Positions 48,828 through 61,422 of a stretch of DNA of 64,000 nt are shown in pieces (position 1 is the first letter of the stretch; the number at the start of each line of letters is the position of its first letter). Source of the DNA: Lichtheimia corymbifera B2541. Taxonomy: Eukaryota > Mucoromycota > Mucoromycetes > Mucorales > Lichtheimiaceae. The translations under genes were made by a program, and so were the position numbers. A model generated the notes under the pieces. The model did no database searches. It was not told the origin of the DNA and worked only from the letters and a program-made list of their open reading frames with translations. The stretch covers positions 62,001 through 126,000 of the forward strand of contig JNEU01001176.1 of the NCBI GenBank assembly GCA_000697475.1. The letters run 5' to 3'.

Positions 48828-49662
48828 GGCTTTTGTTTAATCTTTGAATAATAAAGAGAATGAGAATGATAAAGAGAGAGTGTGTGTGAGAGTGAGAGTG
48901 AGAGAAAGGAAAAAAGGAGAAAGAAAGGGCTTTGATAAAGAAACCAGGGTGACTATCTGGATCGTCCGTGAGAAAAAGAAGGGGAGAAAATGGATATTTG
49001 GGACATGACATAATGTTGCATAAGAGGAGACCTTGATCAGGACAGCACGGGCCGATAAGGGTAATACAAATGAAACTCACGACGACACGGGGGTCATATC
49101 AACTACTTTAAAATTTCCTTTTCAAGGCCGATGGATGGGTTCTTTATCAGTAGTTTGACACTGGAACTTCTTTGACTCGGTCATTCTAAGATGCTTGATC
49201 ACTTTATCAACTCCATCACTGCCTTCTTTAACAACATTTCCCACGCTCATGCACATAAAAGCAAAGCCGTTATCACCAATATCATTGTCACACATTTCTT
49301 TCGCTATTGCATATGGCATGGCAAGTGTCTAGGAGAGTTTGTATGGATCCATCAACTGATGAAGGTATTCATGCATGTGCCTTACATATTATGCAGACAA
49401 GGAAGGTGCTTTCACAACAGTGATGGGAGCTGATTAAGAGAGAGTTTATTGCAGAAAGGATGATATTGTTGTCGCATGTCAAGAAAAGCATGCTGTTCTA
49501 CGTATGATTGAGTAACGAAAGTAGCTATGGAGTAATAATTTGACGCCGTACGGTGGCGAGCAGAAGGCAACTCGAATCAGGGGGAGAGCTTCTTCACTGG
49601 TGGCATGAGGGTATGTATGTAACTGGTAGCCTTTTCCATGTTTGCAGTAATCATCATCATCA
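48828..49662. other. Intergenic region between bHLH and PSO2 genes
   Basis: No supported gene. Near the bHLH start there is a GA-rich tract with AGAGAGTGTGTGTGAGAGTG (about 48870-48905), the leader of the minus-strand gene. The rest is unremarkable. Confidence 0.5.
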
Positions 49663-51590
49663 TCACCAATGGTCTTCTGCCACAAACGGTACAATTTCAT
49701 TCGTCTCGCCTTTTTCTCGTTGCCATCGTTCAAGGATCCTGTACATTCTTTCTTGGCTACTTGGTCTTGACATGTTCACAGTCGGCACGATCCGCCCAAT
49801 TTTGATGCTGCTGATAAATGCAGCCAGCTCCCGAAAACTTGAATGTTCCGAGTAAGGTACACCATAGATACGGATGTTGCGACTGGACTCTCGCTGTGGC
49901 TTAATGACGACTTGTTGAGGTTGCATTGCTGTGATCTCTGATAATGGATGATCTTCCAGCGTCTTTTGTCCTCCTCGAAAAGACCATCCTGTGGGTCGGA
50001 ACGCAACAATCGATGTAAATGTAGGCTTCAACTGCTTCAAATAGTTTTCCAAGTTCTATATATAAATGTCAATAAAAGCCTACACTAAGAATACCCTGCC
50101 TGCTCCAAACAACGAACCTGCTTTTTGAGATGCATGATAGGGAGTGCATGAACTTGTGCCTCTCGTGGGTCGTCTGTTAACAAATCCTCCAATTCTTTGT
50201 TCTCCAAACATGCAATGATACGCTTTTTCCGGCCATTCACGTAAATCTTGCTGCGAAGCCTCTTTGCAATATCTGCATCATCATCATGTCAACAAAGAAA
50301 TCACCCCTCCATTTTGGGCAAGTTTACTTACGATAAAACACTTTCTCCTTGCCGACTGAATACGTTCCCACCACAATCAAAACTTTGGGTGTCGCTCGTT
50401 GTAACCACGCCTCCAAAGCTCCCAAGGGCTCATTCATGACTTGTTCAGTGACCTGCCAAGCTGCTTCGATTGCCTTTTCTTGACTTGGAAATGTGTAGCC
50501 GCCATGAAGATAGGTGGTGTCGAGATAAAGTGTATTGATGGATATCCCCTTCATGGAAGGATGCAAACACATGCGCGGATTGGCTCGAAAATCGCCTGTA
50601 TGCAAATGATGTGCAACACGTCCTCCTGGCAAGGTCACCTTGAATAGGAATAATACCGCACCAGGGCAATGATTGGCATCGATCAATGTCACGCTCACGG
50701 TATCACTCATTGTATGCTCTTGATCCATCGCTAACACACAAAGGTATTGCTCCTCAACGCGTAGTTGCTGTCGTACAAGGTTGGCTGTGATTTGCGAACA
50801 ATAAATGGTGCCATGGGTCCATGATTTGCGTAGTCTGGTATAATGGTCGGCATGGAAATGTGACAAAAAGTATCCATCGCATCCAGCTATTGCGCCGTAA
50901 GAGAATGCATCCACTGTATATGTCGTGTCTAGTAGTAATAGCGATCATTAGTGTAACCATGCCAACAACAACCTTCAGCCTTTAAAACTACTAACCTTGA
51001 ACCCATTTATAAAAAGGCACTTCCTTTTTACCACTTGCTATCGTCGTAGTACCATTTGTTCCTTGTCGTTCAGTAACAGGTGGTGGAGTTTTGGGTATCA
51101 CTGGCTCCACCGGTGCTGATATAAAATCACTCAATAGCTCGGAACTGACATCATCACTCGATTCCTCCTCTGGTGTGGTTGATGGCCCTTTTACAATCCT
51201 GCTAATCGAGTCAGGGATGCTGCTCAAGAACGATTTCCACGTGGATGATGATGACTCTGCTGGTGGTTGTGGTGTATCGAGGCAATGGTTGACGTGCCTT
51301 GTAAACTGATCAGGGGAAGAACTATCAAAGCACCTGTCGCATACAGGACATAGCTGCTGATTGTTTGCATCCACAGAGGAGGTCGACTGTTCACGCCCGG
51401 TGGACTCGGTTAATGACAGTTGAATTGCCTGCTCAAGATCCGTTGTATACTGATCGCATGGTGCTGGTGCATTGGCTGCTGGCTTTTTAAAGTAATCGCG
51501 AACACTCGATGAATCGACCGACGATTGACGTTTGCGCTTATTCTTTTTGTGTCGAGTTGGGAGGTGTGATGATATTTCAGTGGCACCCAT
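49663..51590 (-). CDS. PSO2: Pso2/Snm1 DNA interstrand cross-link repair nuclease, 579 aa
   Basis: Exons in coding order: 50996-51590, 50332-50928, 50118-50272 and 49663-50055. The N-terminus has a UIM-like segment (residues 51-62, DLEQAIQLSLTE) and a UBZ4-type zinc finger (81-103, CPVC...HVNHC). The metallo-beta-lactamase core has the metal motif HFHADH near 222-227, then IDANHCPGAVLFLF, HTGDFRANPRM, LYLDTTY and VGTYSVGKEKVF. The beta-CASP part ends with RIYGVPYSEHSSFRELAAFI and IVPTVN. All motifs of the 5'-exonuclease family are present. Snm1A/Pso2 acts in the nucleus on cross-linked DNA; the UBZ suggests recruitment by ubiquitylated PCNA. An in-frame upstream extension to 51761 is not conserved-looking, so I start at 51590. 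Confidence 0.95.
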
Positions 51591-52038
51591 GGATACAAAT
51601 TGGTTGAGAGGAGGAGAAGAAGGAAATATGAAACCAAGAGCTGCGGAAAGCGGATCAATGCATCCCGACCATCCCACACACAAAGGGCAACTTTGTATCA
51701 CCACGATAAAATGGCATGCATGAATACTGTACGAGTCAACATCCATATCACTTGCTAGCACCTTTCATCAGAAATGAGTCACCACGCAACATTGTATATG
51801 ATAATCATGCAACAAAGGATCCATCCAATAATAAAGCAGTGAAGAGCTACACTACACTGGTAGATAACAAAGACCCATATATGAGTATCCCTCCTATAAA
51901 CCAAAGAGCCCATCACTGGTACTCACAAATCATAGGTTGCAATGGATGGGACTATCAGCCTTCTTATGTAGAATGCAAAGTTGAAAGAGCTCATGTCAAT
52001 CCTTATGCAGGTCGTATTTTATAGGTGACCCAAATATG

Positions 52039-52069
<31 letters not shown>

Positions 52070-52347
52070 CTTGGTTGTGTCCTTATGTAATAAAAACCCA
52101 ATATCATGAATGATGAACAAGTACCATGGGAACATGTAGAAGAATGATGGATCGCATATAAATATATTAACTGATATCTGAGCAGCTACGGAAGGGTGTT
52201 GTTGGATGATAGACAATGATGGATGATGATAAATGATGATGGGATGGAGGTAGTGGTGGGGAATGTGATGGTTGAGCTGCTGCTGCCTTCATGCAAATTA
52301 CATGTGATATGGGCGAATCGTGTCGTCACTTGCAGGCTGGCATCATA
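51591..52347. other. Intergenic region with CT microsatellite
   Basis: No gene seen. A (CT)n run of about 29 nt lies at 52039-52067. A 102-codon plus-strand frame at 51716-52024 lacks domain signal and typical codon bias. Confidence 0.5.
52039..52067 (+). repeat. CT dinucleotide microsatellite
   Basis: An uninterrupted CT repeat lies in the region between the PSO2 and SUS1 genes. Confidence 0.9.
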
Positions 52348-52822
52348 TTACTCTAATGCAGCATCCAAATACTTTTTGATATGGGTCAAAAGCTCCTTTT
52401 TGATGTTCTCGTTCACGGATCCTAATCATAAACCCCATCAGAAATACGCTTCTTCAGCTATACATCCACTATCCCTTTTACCTCGGCCATGCTCTGCTGC
52501 CTCTTTGACAAGGTCATCCATAGTAATGTTCGCCAAGTTACGACTCCTCACAGTATCTATTGAAAGCAATGTATAAACTTCCCATACTTGTATATCAACC
52601 AAAGAACAATAAAGGATTCAAATACCTCGGCAGAATGCATAGAGATTGTCGTTCCAACCCGATTCAACCAGTCGTGCACGTAATATACTCATGAGCCTTG
52701 TCGATGGAATCAGTACTGTGCGCGTCAACCCATGTACTTGATAGAGTCACCGACCTTTCTTTCTCGCCAGAATCGACGAAATGTCTACTAAGCGCTATGC
52801 GCATCTTTTCTGATTCACTCAT
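52348..52822 (-). CDS. SUS1: Sus1/ENY2, SAGA DUB module and TREX-2 subunit, 95 aa
   Basis: Exons in coding order: 52755-52822, 52626-52696, 52482-52556 and 52348-52421. The product reads KMRIALSRHFVDSGEKERLM, then ILRARLVESGWNDNLYAFCR, NLANITMDDLVKEAAEHGR and SVNENIKKELLTHIKKYLDA. These match the helical ENY2/Sus1 family in order and length. Sus1 links histone H2B deubiquitylation in SAGA with mRNA export through Sac3-Thp1. Intron 1 (52697-52754) uses an atypical donor, GTCGGT. Yeast SUS1 also has an intron with a weak donor and regulated splicing, so the match is suggestive. Confidence 0.92.
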
Positions 52823-53911
52823 AGTGTAGGTGGGGGGGGTTTGTTGTAACGAAAGCTTGGAAGGAGCGGGGAAGACCAAGTCGTTGAAAATTACAACACA
52901 GGTGTGCATTAAGTCACCAGTCATACGCTGTGCATTTACTATCGTTGTAGATGCCACTTTGTCAGCTAGCATCATTACACCTAAATGTTTCCAAATAAAA
53001 CGTTGTATTTGACTATGAAAGTATCTCTGTAACACTGGATCAGTATCAACATGTTGTATACATAAAAAAGCGGGGGTTGTAGGACTACAACAAGTTGTTG
53101 TAGCTGATGCTGGTTCAGTGGAGATGGAGGTTATCTATCTTCCCAGCCAGTGTCTATAACTGGATCATGTTTTCTTTCAGGGAAAACATTGCTGCCGAAA
53201 AGATCAAGGTGCATCATGAAGCCTGCCATAAAATCATTATAGCTCCGGAATGCACCTTCGGATGTCAACTCTTCTTCTTATCATCACCACTGGGTAATGG
53301 TTCAAAAGCTTTATCGTGCAAGTGTTTTCTTCTTTGACATCGCCTTTGGGGAAAAGAGGATAGTATGAATGCACAGGCAGGAGAAGGATTGGGATTAAAC
53401 TTTGTAATGATGTGATACGTCAACAGCTATCATTCGATATCATCCGTCAATTAGACCCTTTCTTATCCCCCCCTTGCTTTCCCCAGTTAATATGACCACG
53501 TTGTTTTATCGTTTTTGATATATGAAAGGGAGGAGATGCCATCAAAAGCAGGGTGAAAAGCAGCAAAAAGACAAGAATGGTGATGTGAAGAAGCGAAAAG
53601 ATGCATTTACCCCTTACTGATTGGCAGCGCGTGTCGTTCGTTTTGAAGTATATATCGAACAGCCATAGTACATACCCACCCCCTTTACCCCTGATGCAAC
53701 AAGATGATGGTCCGCCTTTCGTGTTGTTGTTGCCGCTGATCTACTACATACACACGTATGGCCCATCACCATCGTATGTATCCCCGTTCAGCCAGGGATG
53801 CATACGTGTTTTTTCATTGCATTTGGCACTATATCACGGAATCTTTATAAAAAGAGAGAGGATCCTGAATCCTTTGTGGTAGCCCTAATGCCATTTTGAA
53901 GAATCCACATC
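52823..53911. other. Intergenic region, no gene seen
   Basis: This lies between divergent SUS1 and the DPBB gene. Only short ORFs without domains are present. A TATA-like element at 53846 precedes the DPBB gene. Confidence 0.5.
53846..53853 (+). promoter_or_regulatory. Putative TATA box of the DPBB gene
   Basis: TATAAAAA lies about 60 bp before the ATG at 53912, with a purine-rich segment between. The position fits a TATA-driven secreted protein gene; this is not proven. Confidence 0.4.
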
Positions 53912-54525
53912 ATGCAATTCCTATCACTAACAGCCTTGTTCTTGCTGCTATCATCATTTCTCGTCACCTATACAACTAATGCAGCTCCGGTATCCATCAT
54001 GCGTCGTGAAGATGATGATGATGATAATGGCGATGGCGGCGATGGCGGCGATGATCATGGCGGAAAGACATATCATGGCCAAGCTACGTGGTTTGTTCCC
54101 GCTGATGAAGGTGGACCTATCGGTGCATGTGGAGATCATGAAGATAGCGACTCGCTCATTGTTGCCTTGAATCATGATCAATATGGCGATATGGATGCAA
54201 AGAGCGACTGGTGTGGGAAGAAGATTTTACTAAAAGGTTTGGGTCGACTCATTTATAGCAGTTGTAGTAGTAGTATGTGTATTAATACATGGACTCTTTG
54301 TAATATGTAGGTCCTAAGAGCTCCATGGAGGTCACCATTGTCGATGCTTGCCCTGGATGCGACTATGGATCGCTGGTAAGATCACTTTTCACTTATTCAT
54401 GTACTAGCAATCAAATTCTAATTCATTTGTCACTGTTATTGAAGGATCTGACGCCTCGCGTGTTCAAGAAAGTGGTTGGCGATCTAGATAAGGGTGTTGG
54501 GAAGATTTCCTGGCACGAAGTATAA
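53912..54525 (+). CDS. Secreted double-psi beta-barrel (RlpA/expansin-like) protein, 156 aa
   Basis: Exons 53912-54236, 54311-54375 and 54445-54525. A signal peptide (about residues 1-25, ending NAAP) is followed by an Asp/Gly-rich spacer. A DPBB domain follows: GQATWFVPADEGGPIGACGD, SLIVALNHDQYGD, WCGKKILL, MEVTIVDACPGCDYGSLDLT and PRVFKKVVGDLDKGVGKISW. The Cys pattern and the DACPGC-DLTP block match the small fungal RlpA-like/barwin-related proteins secreted to the wall. The catalytic Asp pair of true endoglucanases cannot be confirmed. Likely role: wall-associated protein; activity unknown. Confidence 0.88.
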
Positions 54526-54784
54526 AGATAGAAGCATCTTTTTCATTTATCCTAGCCCTATTTACCATCTTGCTGTATCTACTACTATAACCACATCTAT
54601 ATGTCATGTACAAAAACAAAACAAATTGCAGTAAACGAATTTTGATCCCAATAACACCACAGATGCAAAATGGTCGCGTGAGTATGCAAACAATAGAGCA
54701 TAGGGTACAATTCGATATTCATATTGGATATAATACTACTACTAATATATAACAGATATACAATCAAGAGAAGGGTGGGATGGA

Positions 54785-55252
54785 TCAGTTGGACAAGATA
54801 AGGGTGACAAAATCGACATAATTGATGCGGCCATCTTTGCCGACTTGGACTTCTTTGAGCAATTCATCCACTTCTTCTTCAGAAAGCTTTTCGCCGAGAT
54901 TGGTCAAGACATAGCGTAGTTCACCTGCTGAAATGGTGCCATCGCCTTCCTTATCGAATACTTGGAAGCCTTGGATAAACTCTTGTGATGTGCCTGCAGG
55001 CTTGAAACCATCTGGTCGCGTAAGGATCGTCAAAAAGGTACCGAAATCGATATCGACTTCCTGGCGTTCTGATCCACCCACGGACTTTACGAGTTCTAAT
55101 ACTTCGGCTTGGGTTGGGTTCTGACCAAGACCACGCAACAGGTCTCCCAAGTTGGCTGACGATACGGTGCTGTTGCCTTTCTTGTCATACAAGGAAAAGC
55201 CTTCTTTCCACTCATCCAGTTGTTCTTGTGTTGGTTGATTGGTAGGACTCAT
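54785..55252 (-). CDS. MLC1: EF-hand protein, myosin essential-light-chain/calmodulin-like, 155 aa
   Basis: Single exon. It has four EF-hand-type segments: KEGFSLYDKKGNSTVSSANL, EVDIDFGTFLTIL, QGFQVFDKEGDGTISAGELR and VGKDGRINYVDFVTLIL. Only the third loop (DKEGDGTISAGE) keeps a full set of calcium ligands, which together with LRYVLTNLGEKLSEEEVDEL points to an essential light chain (Mlc1/Cdc4) rather than calmodulin. Such proteins bind IQ motifs of type II and V myosins in cytokinesis and transport. I start at 55252 (MSPTNQPTQEQ); a 7-residue longer frame opens at 55273. The gene is divergent from CSN5, 220 bp apart. Confidence 0.85.
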   Translation of the reverse strand: MSPTNQPTQEQLDEWKEGFSLYDKKGNSTVSSANLGDLLRGLGQNPTQAEVLELVKSVGGSERQEVDIDFGTFLTILTRPDGFKPAGTSQEFIQGFQVFDKEGDGTISAGELRYVLTNLGEKLSEEEVDELLKEVQVGKDGRINYVDFVTLILSN

Positions 55253-55472
55253 TTGAAGCAATGGAGGTAACAAGAGCGAAAAAGAAGCGTACTATGAAAC
55301 GAGAGAGCCCTTTTTGTAACTGGAGCTAAATACGCGTGTGCGCATGTGCTGCGTGTCGTGTGTATGTATAGGATCATATGACCAGAGAGACAGAGAGGAG
55401 AATTCAATTGAATTGCCGCCGAATGAATGCAAGAAACAGCATACGCACCTTTCTTCTTCTGCTACTACTCCA
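55253..55472. promoter_or_regulatory. Shared divergent promoter region of light-chain and CSN5 genes
   Basis: Two start codons on opposite strands lie 220 bp apart. No TATA box is clear. The short distance implies shared or overlapping core promoters. Confidence 0.4.
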
Positions 55473-56989
<1,517 letters not shown>

Positions 56990-58120
56990 ACCGTTTTCTC
57001 TTTTACCCTGTGAATACAAAAAGATGATTACTACTTCCAAAATCAATCCACGTGTTGAGAGCTTATTGTTGTGGCGATGCCAATGATGAGGAGGATGCAG
57101 GAGAAGGGAGGTGTTCAGTGGTGTATAAAGTGTTGGTGGAGATATACATTCTTTTTGGGTTGAAGGGAAATGCAGGAACGGAATGGTCTCGATTGCACGT
57201 GCGGACCATGATTGAAAAGGATCGACACCTCGCCATTTTAGGATGTGTTCGGCTCTACAAACAAGGTTTGATCATGGTAATACAGAATGCGGATGCATCA
57301 TCCTAGAGTGAAGGGGGGGGATTGATCATACACATTTGCACATTTGGAACGTGTTCTTGGCTCTGAAATGTTGCATAGGTGCATCACTCGTCCAACTTTG
57401 TTAATTGCATAAGCAGTGAGACGATGATCTCATCCCACCCGCAAAGTCTTTTCCCTGACTGGAGTTTGATGTCTTCCCCACCTCCCACCATGTAAATAAT
57501 ACTACATGTACGCATTATCCGTTGCTTTCCCCAGGGACATAAGATGATCAATAACACTCAAATCCCACAGCATTGGGAATGACAAGAATTATATCACGAT
57601 GTTCCACAAACGAAAAGAAGAAGCATCTCCTTTATCAACAACAATTAGGGCTGACATCAATGTTGGTCTTGTCTATGTATACGCAAACATCAAAGAATTT
57701 TTGTGTATATATTTTCTTTTGGGACATGATGATACATAAGTGGAGACGAAGAAGGTAGTTGTCGAAGGCATGGAAACAGGGAGGGAAAAGAAAGAGGAAG
57801 GAGCTGTTTTTTTTTGCATTACTGATACAAGGATGATTGTGTCTTTCTAACTCTTTCTCTCTCTCTTCAAGCATAAAAGGTTAAATAAAACAAGCGTGTT
57901 ATGTACAAGAGATTGAGGATAGAAAAGAGTGAGTGCGTGCGATGATGATGATGATTGATGATGACGGTGTGTGTGTGTGCGTGTGTGTGTGGAAAAAAAA
58001 AAACGACAAGAGTTGTTATGTACAAAGCGTGGTGCTGCAGCAGGCGACGAGCAATGTTGAATGTGAACGGGTGAGAAAAAAAATCAAGAGCGCTGTTGCT
58101 GTTGATGATGAATAATCCAC
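56990..58120. other. Intergenic region, no gene seen
   Basis: This holds the 3' ends of the convergent CSN5 and zinc-finger genes. It contains a GT microsatellite (about 57966-57991) and purine tracts. Short ORFs lack domains. Confidence 0.5.
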
Positions 58121-59294
58121 TTAGAAAGGATGGGCACCAGGGATTGAAAGTGGAGCATAATCAGAAGAGTATCCATGGTGCTGGGGTTGCCATGAAGGCA
58201 TGTACGAAGGAACTGCAGCTGCTGTAGGCTCAGTGTGCGATAAAAATGATGTTGGTTGACTAGGCACGGTTGCTTGATGTGGAGGTGGTGGAGCTTGTGT
58301 CGGTGCGTATGCAACTGCAGCCGCTGCAGCTGCAGCTGCAGATTGTTGCTGATGTTGTTGATGTTGTTGTCTCAATGCTTCACGCTCACGTTTTTGTTTA
58401 CGCCATTGCTTTCGCAACTCTTTAAACTCTGCAGGCAATCGTTTCGGTCCCTATAAGCAAGTTGATTGGTGAGCTATTTTTTCGATTGCATAGAGTGGGG
58501 AAATACAAGCTTACGTGATTCTGCATCGAAACATGTGCATTAAGATGATTGAGTGTACCATATGCCTAATAGTTGGGGTAGCATGAGTATCGATGACATT
58601 GTTGTTTCACATGGGGGAGGCATTTGTTTTACCTTTGTGCATCCGGGAAAGTTGCAGTGATAAAGACGTTCAACTTCATGGTATTTACGTCTAGGTCGCT
58701 TTTTATGATTGACACCAGGGATGGGCACAAATGAAAATACTTTTTGAGAGGCTGCGGCAGCAGCGGCAGCTGCAGCTGCAGCTGCTGCTTGTTGGTGGTG
58801 TGGATGATGAGGATGATGAGGATGAGAGTGATCGTCAGCAGCCATTACAGCTGCAGGTGAAAGAGACTCTGTGCACGAAGGTGGAGGTGAAGGGAGTTGT
58901 TGATGATGATGAGGATGAGCAGCAGTTGTAGGTGGCTGATGATGATGCTGAACCGGTGGAAACATAGCTGTTGACATCAAATTGGAAGGGACAACAGGTG
59001 TAGTAGTTGCATGCTGTAATGGGATGGTTGCAGCAGCAGCAGCGGCAGCAGCAGTGGGGTCACTTGCATAGCCATAATATGGGGTTGTTTGACGATAAAC
59101 CATGGCATTGTTGTTGGGAGTTGCTGACGAGATGGATGTTGGATGATAAACTTGTTCAGTCATTGGACGTGTAGAAAGCGAAGATGACGAGTGAGCAGCA
59201 GCATGTGAGAGAATATTGCTTTGTTGCTGTGTAGAAGCCGATGATGAAGGTGGTAGTAATTGTGACAGGGGAGGTAGTGAAGGTGTAGGTAATC

Positions 59295-59326
<32 letters not shown>

Positions 59327-59385
59327 GCCGAATCAGTGGTGGAAGTATACATGGATTGCGGATAATAAGTGGGTGGGGACGACAT
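58121..59385 (-). CDS. C2H2 zinc-finger transcription factor, 377 aa
   Basis: Exons in coding order: 58633-59385, 58515-58565 and 58121-58450. The N-terminal two-thirds is low complexity (Ala, His, Gln, Ser and Pro runs). Near residues 225-290 sits a conserved block: KKRPRRKYHEVERLYHCNF, PGCTKAYGTLNHLNAHVSM and QNHGPKRLPAEFKELRKQWR. The zinc finger (C-x4-C-x12-H-x5-H) is split by an intron after the second Cys. The tight KYHEVERLYHC...KELRKQW arrangement is a fungal family with a single finger. The Ala and His tracts are coded by GC(A/T) and CAT repeats that may vary in length. An in-frame leader to 59592 exists but looks untranslated. Targets are unknown. Confidence 0.85.
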
Positions 59386-60462
59386 CGAATAGTGAATGTG
59401 TGGAGGAGTAAGAATCAAAAGTGGAGTCGAGTACAAAGAAGCAAAAGAAAAAGGAGCTGGTTCGATTGAACAAGGCAGAAATTTATGTGTGAATGTGGTG
59501 TGTGTGTTGCATGTGCCTTTGTCTCTTTGTGGGATTTTACTCTCTGCCAGTGACATATGGATATAGCAACGGCGCCAAGCTCTATATAGCAAGGGCTGAT
59601 GCGATTAGCCTCGTTGCTCATAACCCAGGATCCAATGGTATTTTACTGCAGATGATCTGCGACGTCGATCCCGTTCAATTGCCCCGTCACTTTGTGTGAG
59701 GCGTCTCAATGTGCGCCCTGGTTACCTGTTTTGAGCCTAGTGTGCGAGTATTAATTAATGAGAGACACATTCGCCCCCCAATCCACTTGCTGATTTTCTG
59801 GTTGTGATCTTCTTGGCAAACACTCTTTTCCGCTTGAGAATCCGCTTGCAGAAAAAGGTAAAAAAAAAGATCGACGCCCTCGACTCTATTAAGCTTAGCG
59901 TTTTCGGTGCACAGAGCTTGCATATCCCGAATGAGGCACAATCGCTGCCCTATCCCCAGTCTCTCTTGGCACCTTGTCGTCGATCATTTTGACTAGAAAA
60001 AAAGATACCCTTCGCTGTTGATTCTCTTATTCCCCCAAACTCATTGGCTCCGCTCCAAAAGAAAAGAAACACCCAATTCTCCCACTCATATCCTTTAACA
60101 TAATACCCACCCCCACCATATCAAGTCAATATGTCCCTGTGACCTTGCTTATACAACGGTTTCTACAATACTCTCCGCTTAAAAGCTCTCAACCATTCAT
60201 AATGAGGTGAGATATTATTTGATAAATTGCCCGTCCAATCACATCAAGAGCCAAGAAACAGTTGAAGATTTTTGTTGCTATATACAGAATTTTTATCTTC
60301 AGTAATGCCATGGTTCCAGCTACCAGCACTGGATGAATAAATGTGTGTGTGAGAGAGGGTGAATGCATGCTAGTGTGTGTGTTTTGGTAAGGGGAAGATG
60401 AAGGGATGTAATCGAAAGAAGGATATCGTTGCTAAGCGACGCGTGTGTTTGTGTGAATGTTG
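59386..60462. other. Intergenic region, no gene seen
   Basis: This is upstream sequence of the zinc-finger gene and the 3' side of the Gln-rich protein gene. Only short unsupported ORFs occur, for example 59804-59992. Confidence 0.5.
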
Positions 60463-61098
60463 TTATGCCATATTGCTTGAGTCCGTGCCTGCGGATGATA
60501 ACGGTGGTGTATTGGAAGATGGAATGACAGCACTCTTTGCAACCGAGTTACTTCTGCTGAGACATGAAGCACGTATCATTGGATACTCATCAGGAGTTGT
60601 AGGTGGCGACACGGGATTGCTATTGAAATCACTTGGTGGTAGTGCTTGTCCTGCCATACTCTGTGCCAGCAGAGCTTCGTTGGATGTCAAGAGTGATTGT
60701 AGCTTGTCTGGATGAGCTTCCATGAGCGTCGCTTCGGATGGTTCAACAATAGGAGTCGGCAAAGTATCACGTAAATGCTCGAATTGCTGTTGTTGTTGTT
60801 GCTGCTGCTGCTGCTGTTCCTCTTGTTGTTGCCGTTGTTGCTGTTCTTTGACAAGATCGGTGGACTCCAACCCTGGATTCGTCAAGTCAACTGACCCTAG
60901 CCATGCAATTCCAGCACCACTATCAATTGGCAGAAAAGAAAGAGAGATGAGAACCTGGCACTTTTTATACGTGAACATGCCGTAGTCATACCTTTCCTCC
61001 CATTCTTGACCCATCTTCTTCATTACAAGTTCAAGTTCCTCTCGTTGACGTTCTAATTCCTCGAGACTTTGGTCATAATCTGAAAGCGACTTTTCCAT
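60463..61098 (-). CDS. Short coiled-coil protein with poly-Gln tract, unknown, 187 aa
   Basis: Exons in coding order: 60992-61098 and 60463-60919. An N-terminal coiled coil (YDQSLEELERQREELELVMK) is followed by SGAGIAWLGSVDLTNPGLES, a poly-Gln run from CAG/CAA codons, FEHLRDTLPTPIVEPSEATL and a Ser/Pro-rich tail. The 72-nt intron (60920-60991) is in frame and stop-free, so an isoform with 24 extra residues is possible. The GT/AG sites and the chemistry of the joined protein favour splicing. No family is recognised. Confidence 0.6.
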   Translation of the reverse strand: MEKSLSDYDQSLEELERQREELELVMKKMGQEWEERYDYGMFTYKKCQVLISLSFLPIDSGAGIAWLGSVDLTNPGLESTDLVKEQQQRQQQEEQQQQQQQQQQQFEHLRDTLPTPIVEPSEATLMEAHPDKLQSLLTSNEALLAQSMAGQALPPSDFNSNPVSPPTTPDEYPMIRASCLSRSNSVAKSAVIPSSNTPPLSSAGTDSSNMA

Positions 61099-61422
61099 TG
61101 GAAGATAGGGATAATAGAAAGAGTGTGTGTGGGCGGGTTGACAAGGCACAGACGAAAGAAGGCAAAAACTATTTTGAAAACAACGCTTCCCATGTTGTCT
61201 CCCGCTCGGCTGTGCGCCCAACCATGGACCAGTTAAATAGCTTCCCAATTTGTTGGAATCCCAATACTCTTATTCTATATAGTTCACTGATATAAAAAAA
61301 AAGTCATTGACTCATATTTGCAATTGAACATCTTCACGATACCAATATAAGAGATAAAAGATTCAATTTATTTCCACACACTAATAATTGCAGGCAAAAC
61401 AAAACACAATATCATTGCTACT
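61099..61422. other. Intergenic region, no gene seen
   Basis: A short gap between two minus-strand genes, AT-rich, with nothing recognisable. Confidence 0.5.

Noticed and set aside
51716..52024. 102-codon plus-strand ORF
   Set aside because: No domain, mixed composition, and it lies next to a microsatellite; probably chance.
53107..53337. 76-codon plus-strand ORF with several Cys
   Set aside because: No recognisable pattern, no partner exon, no promoter-like signal.
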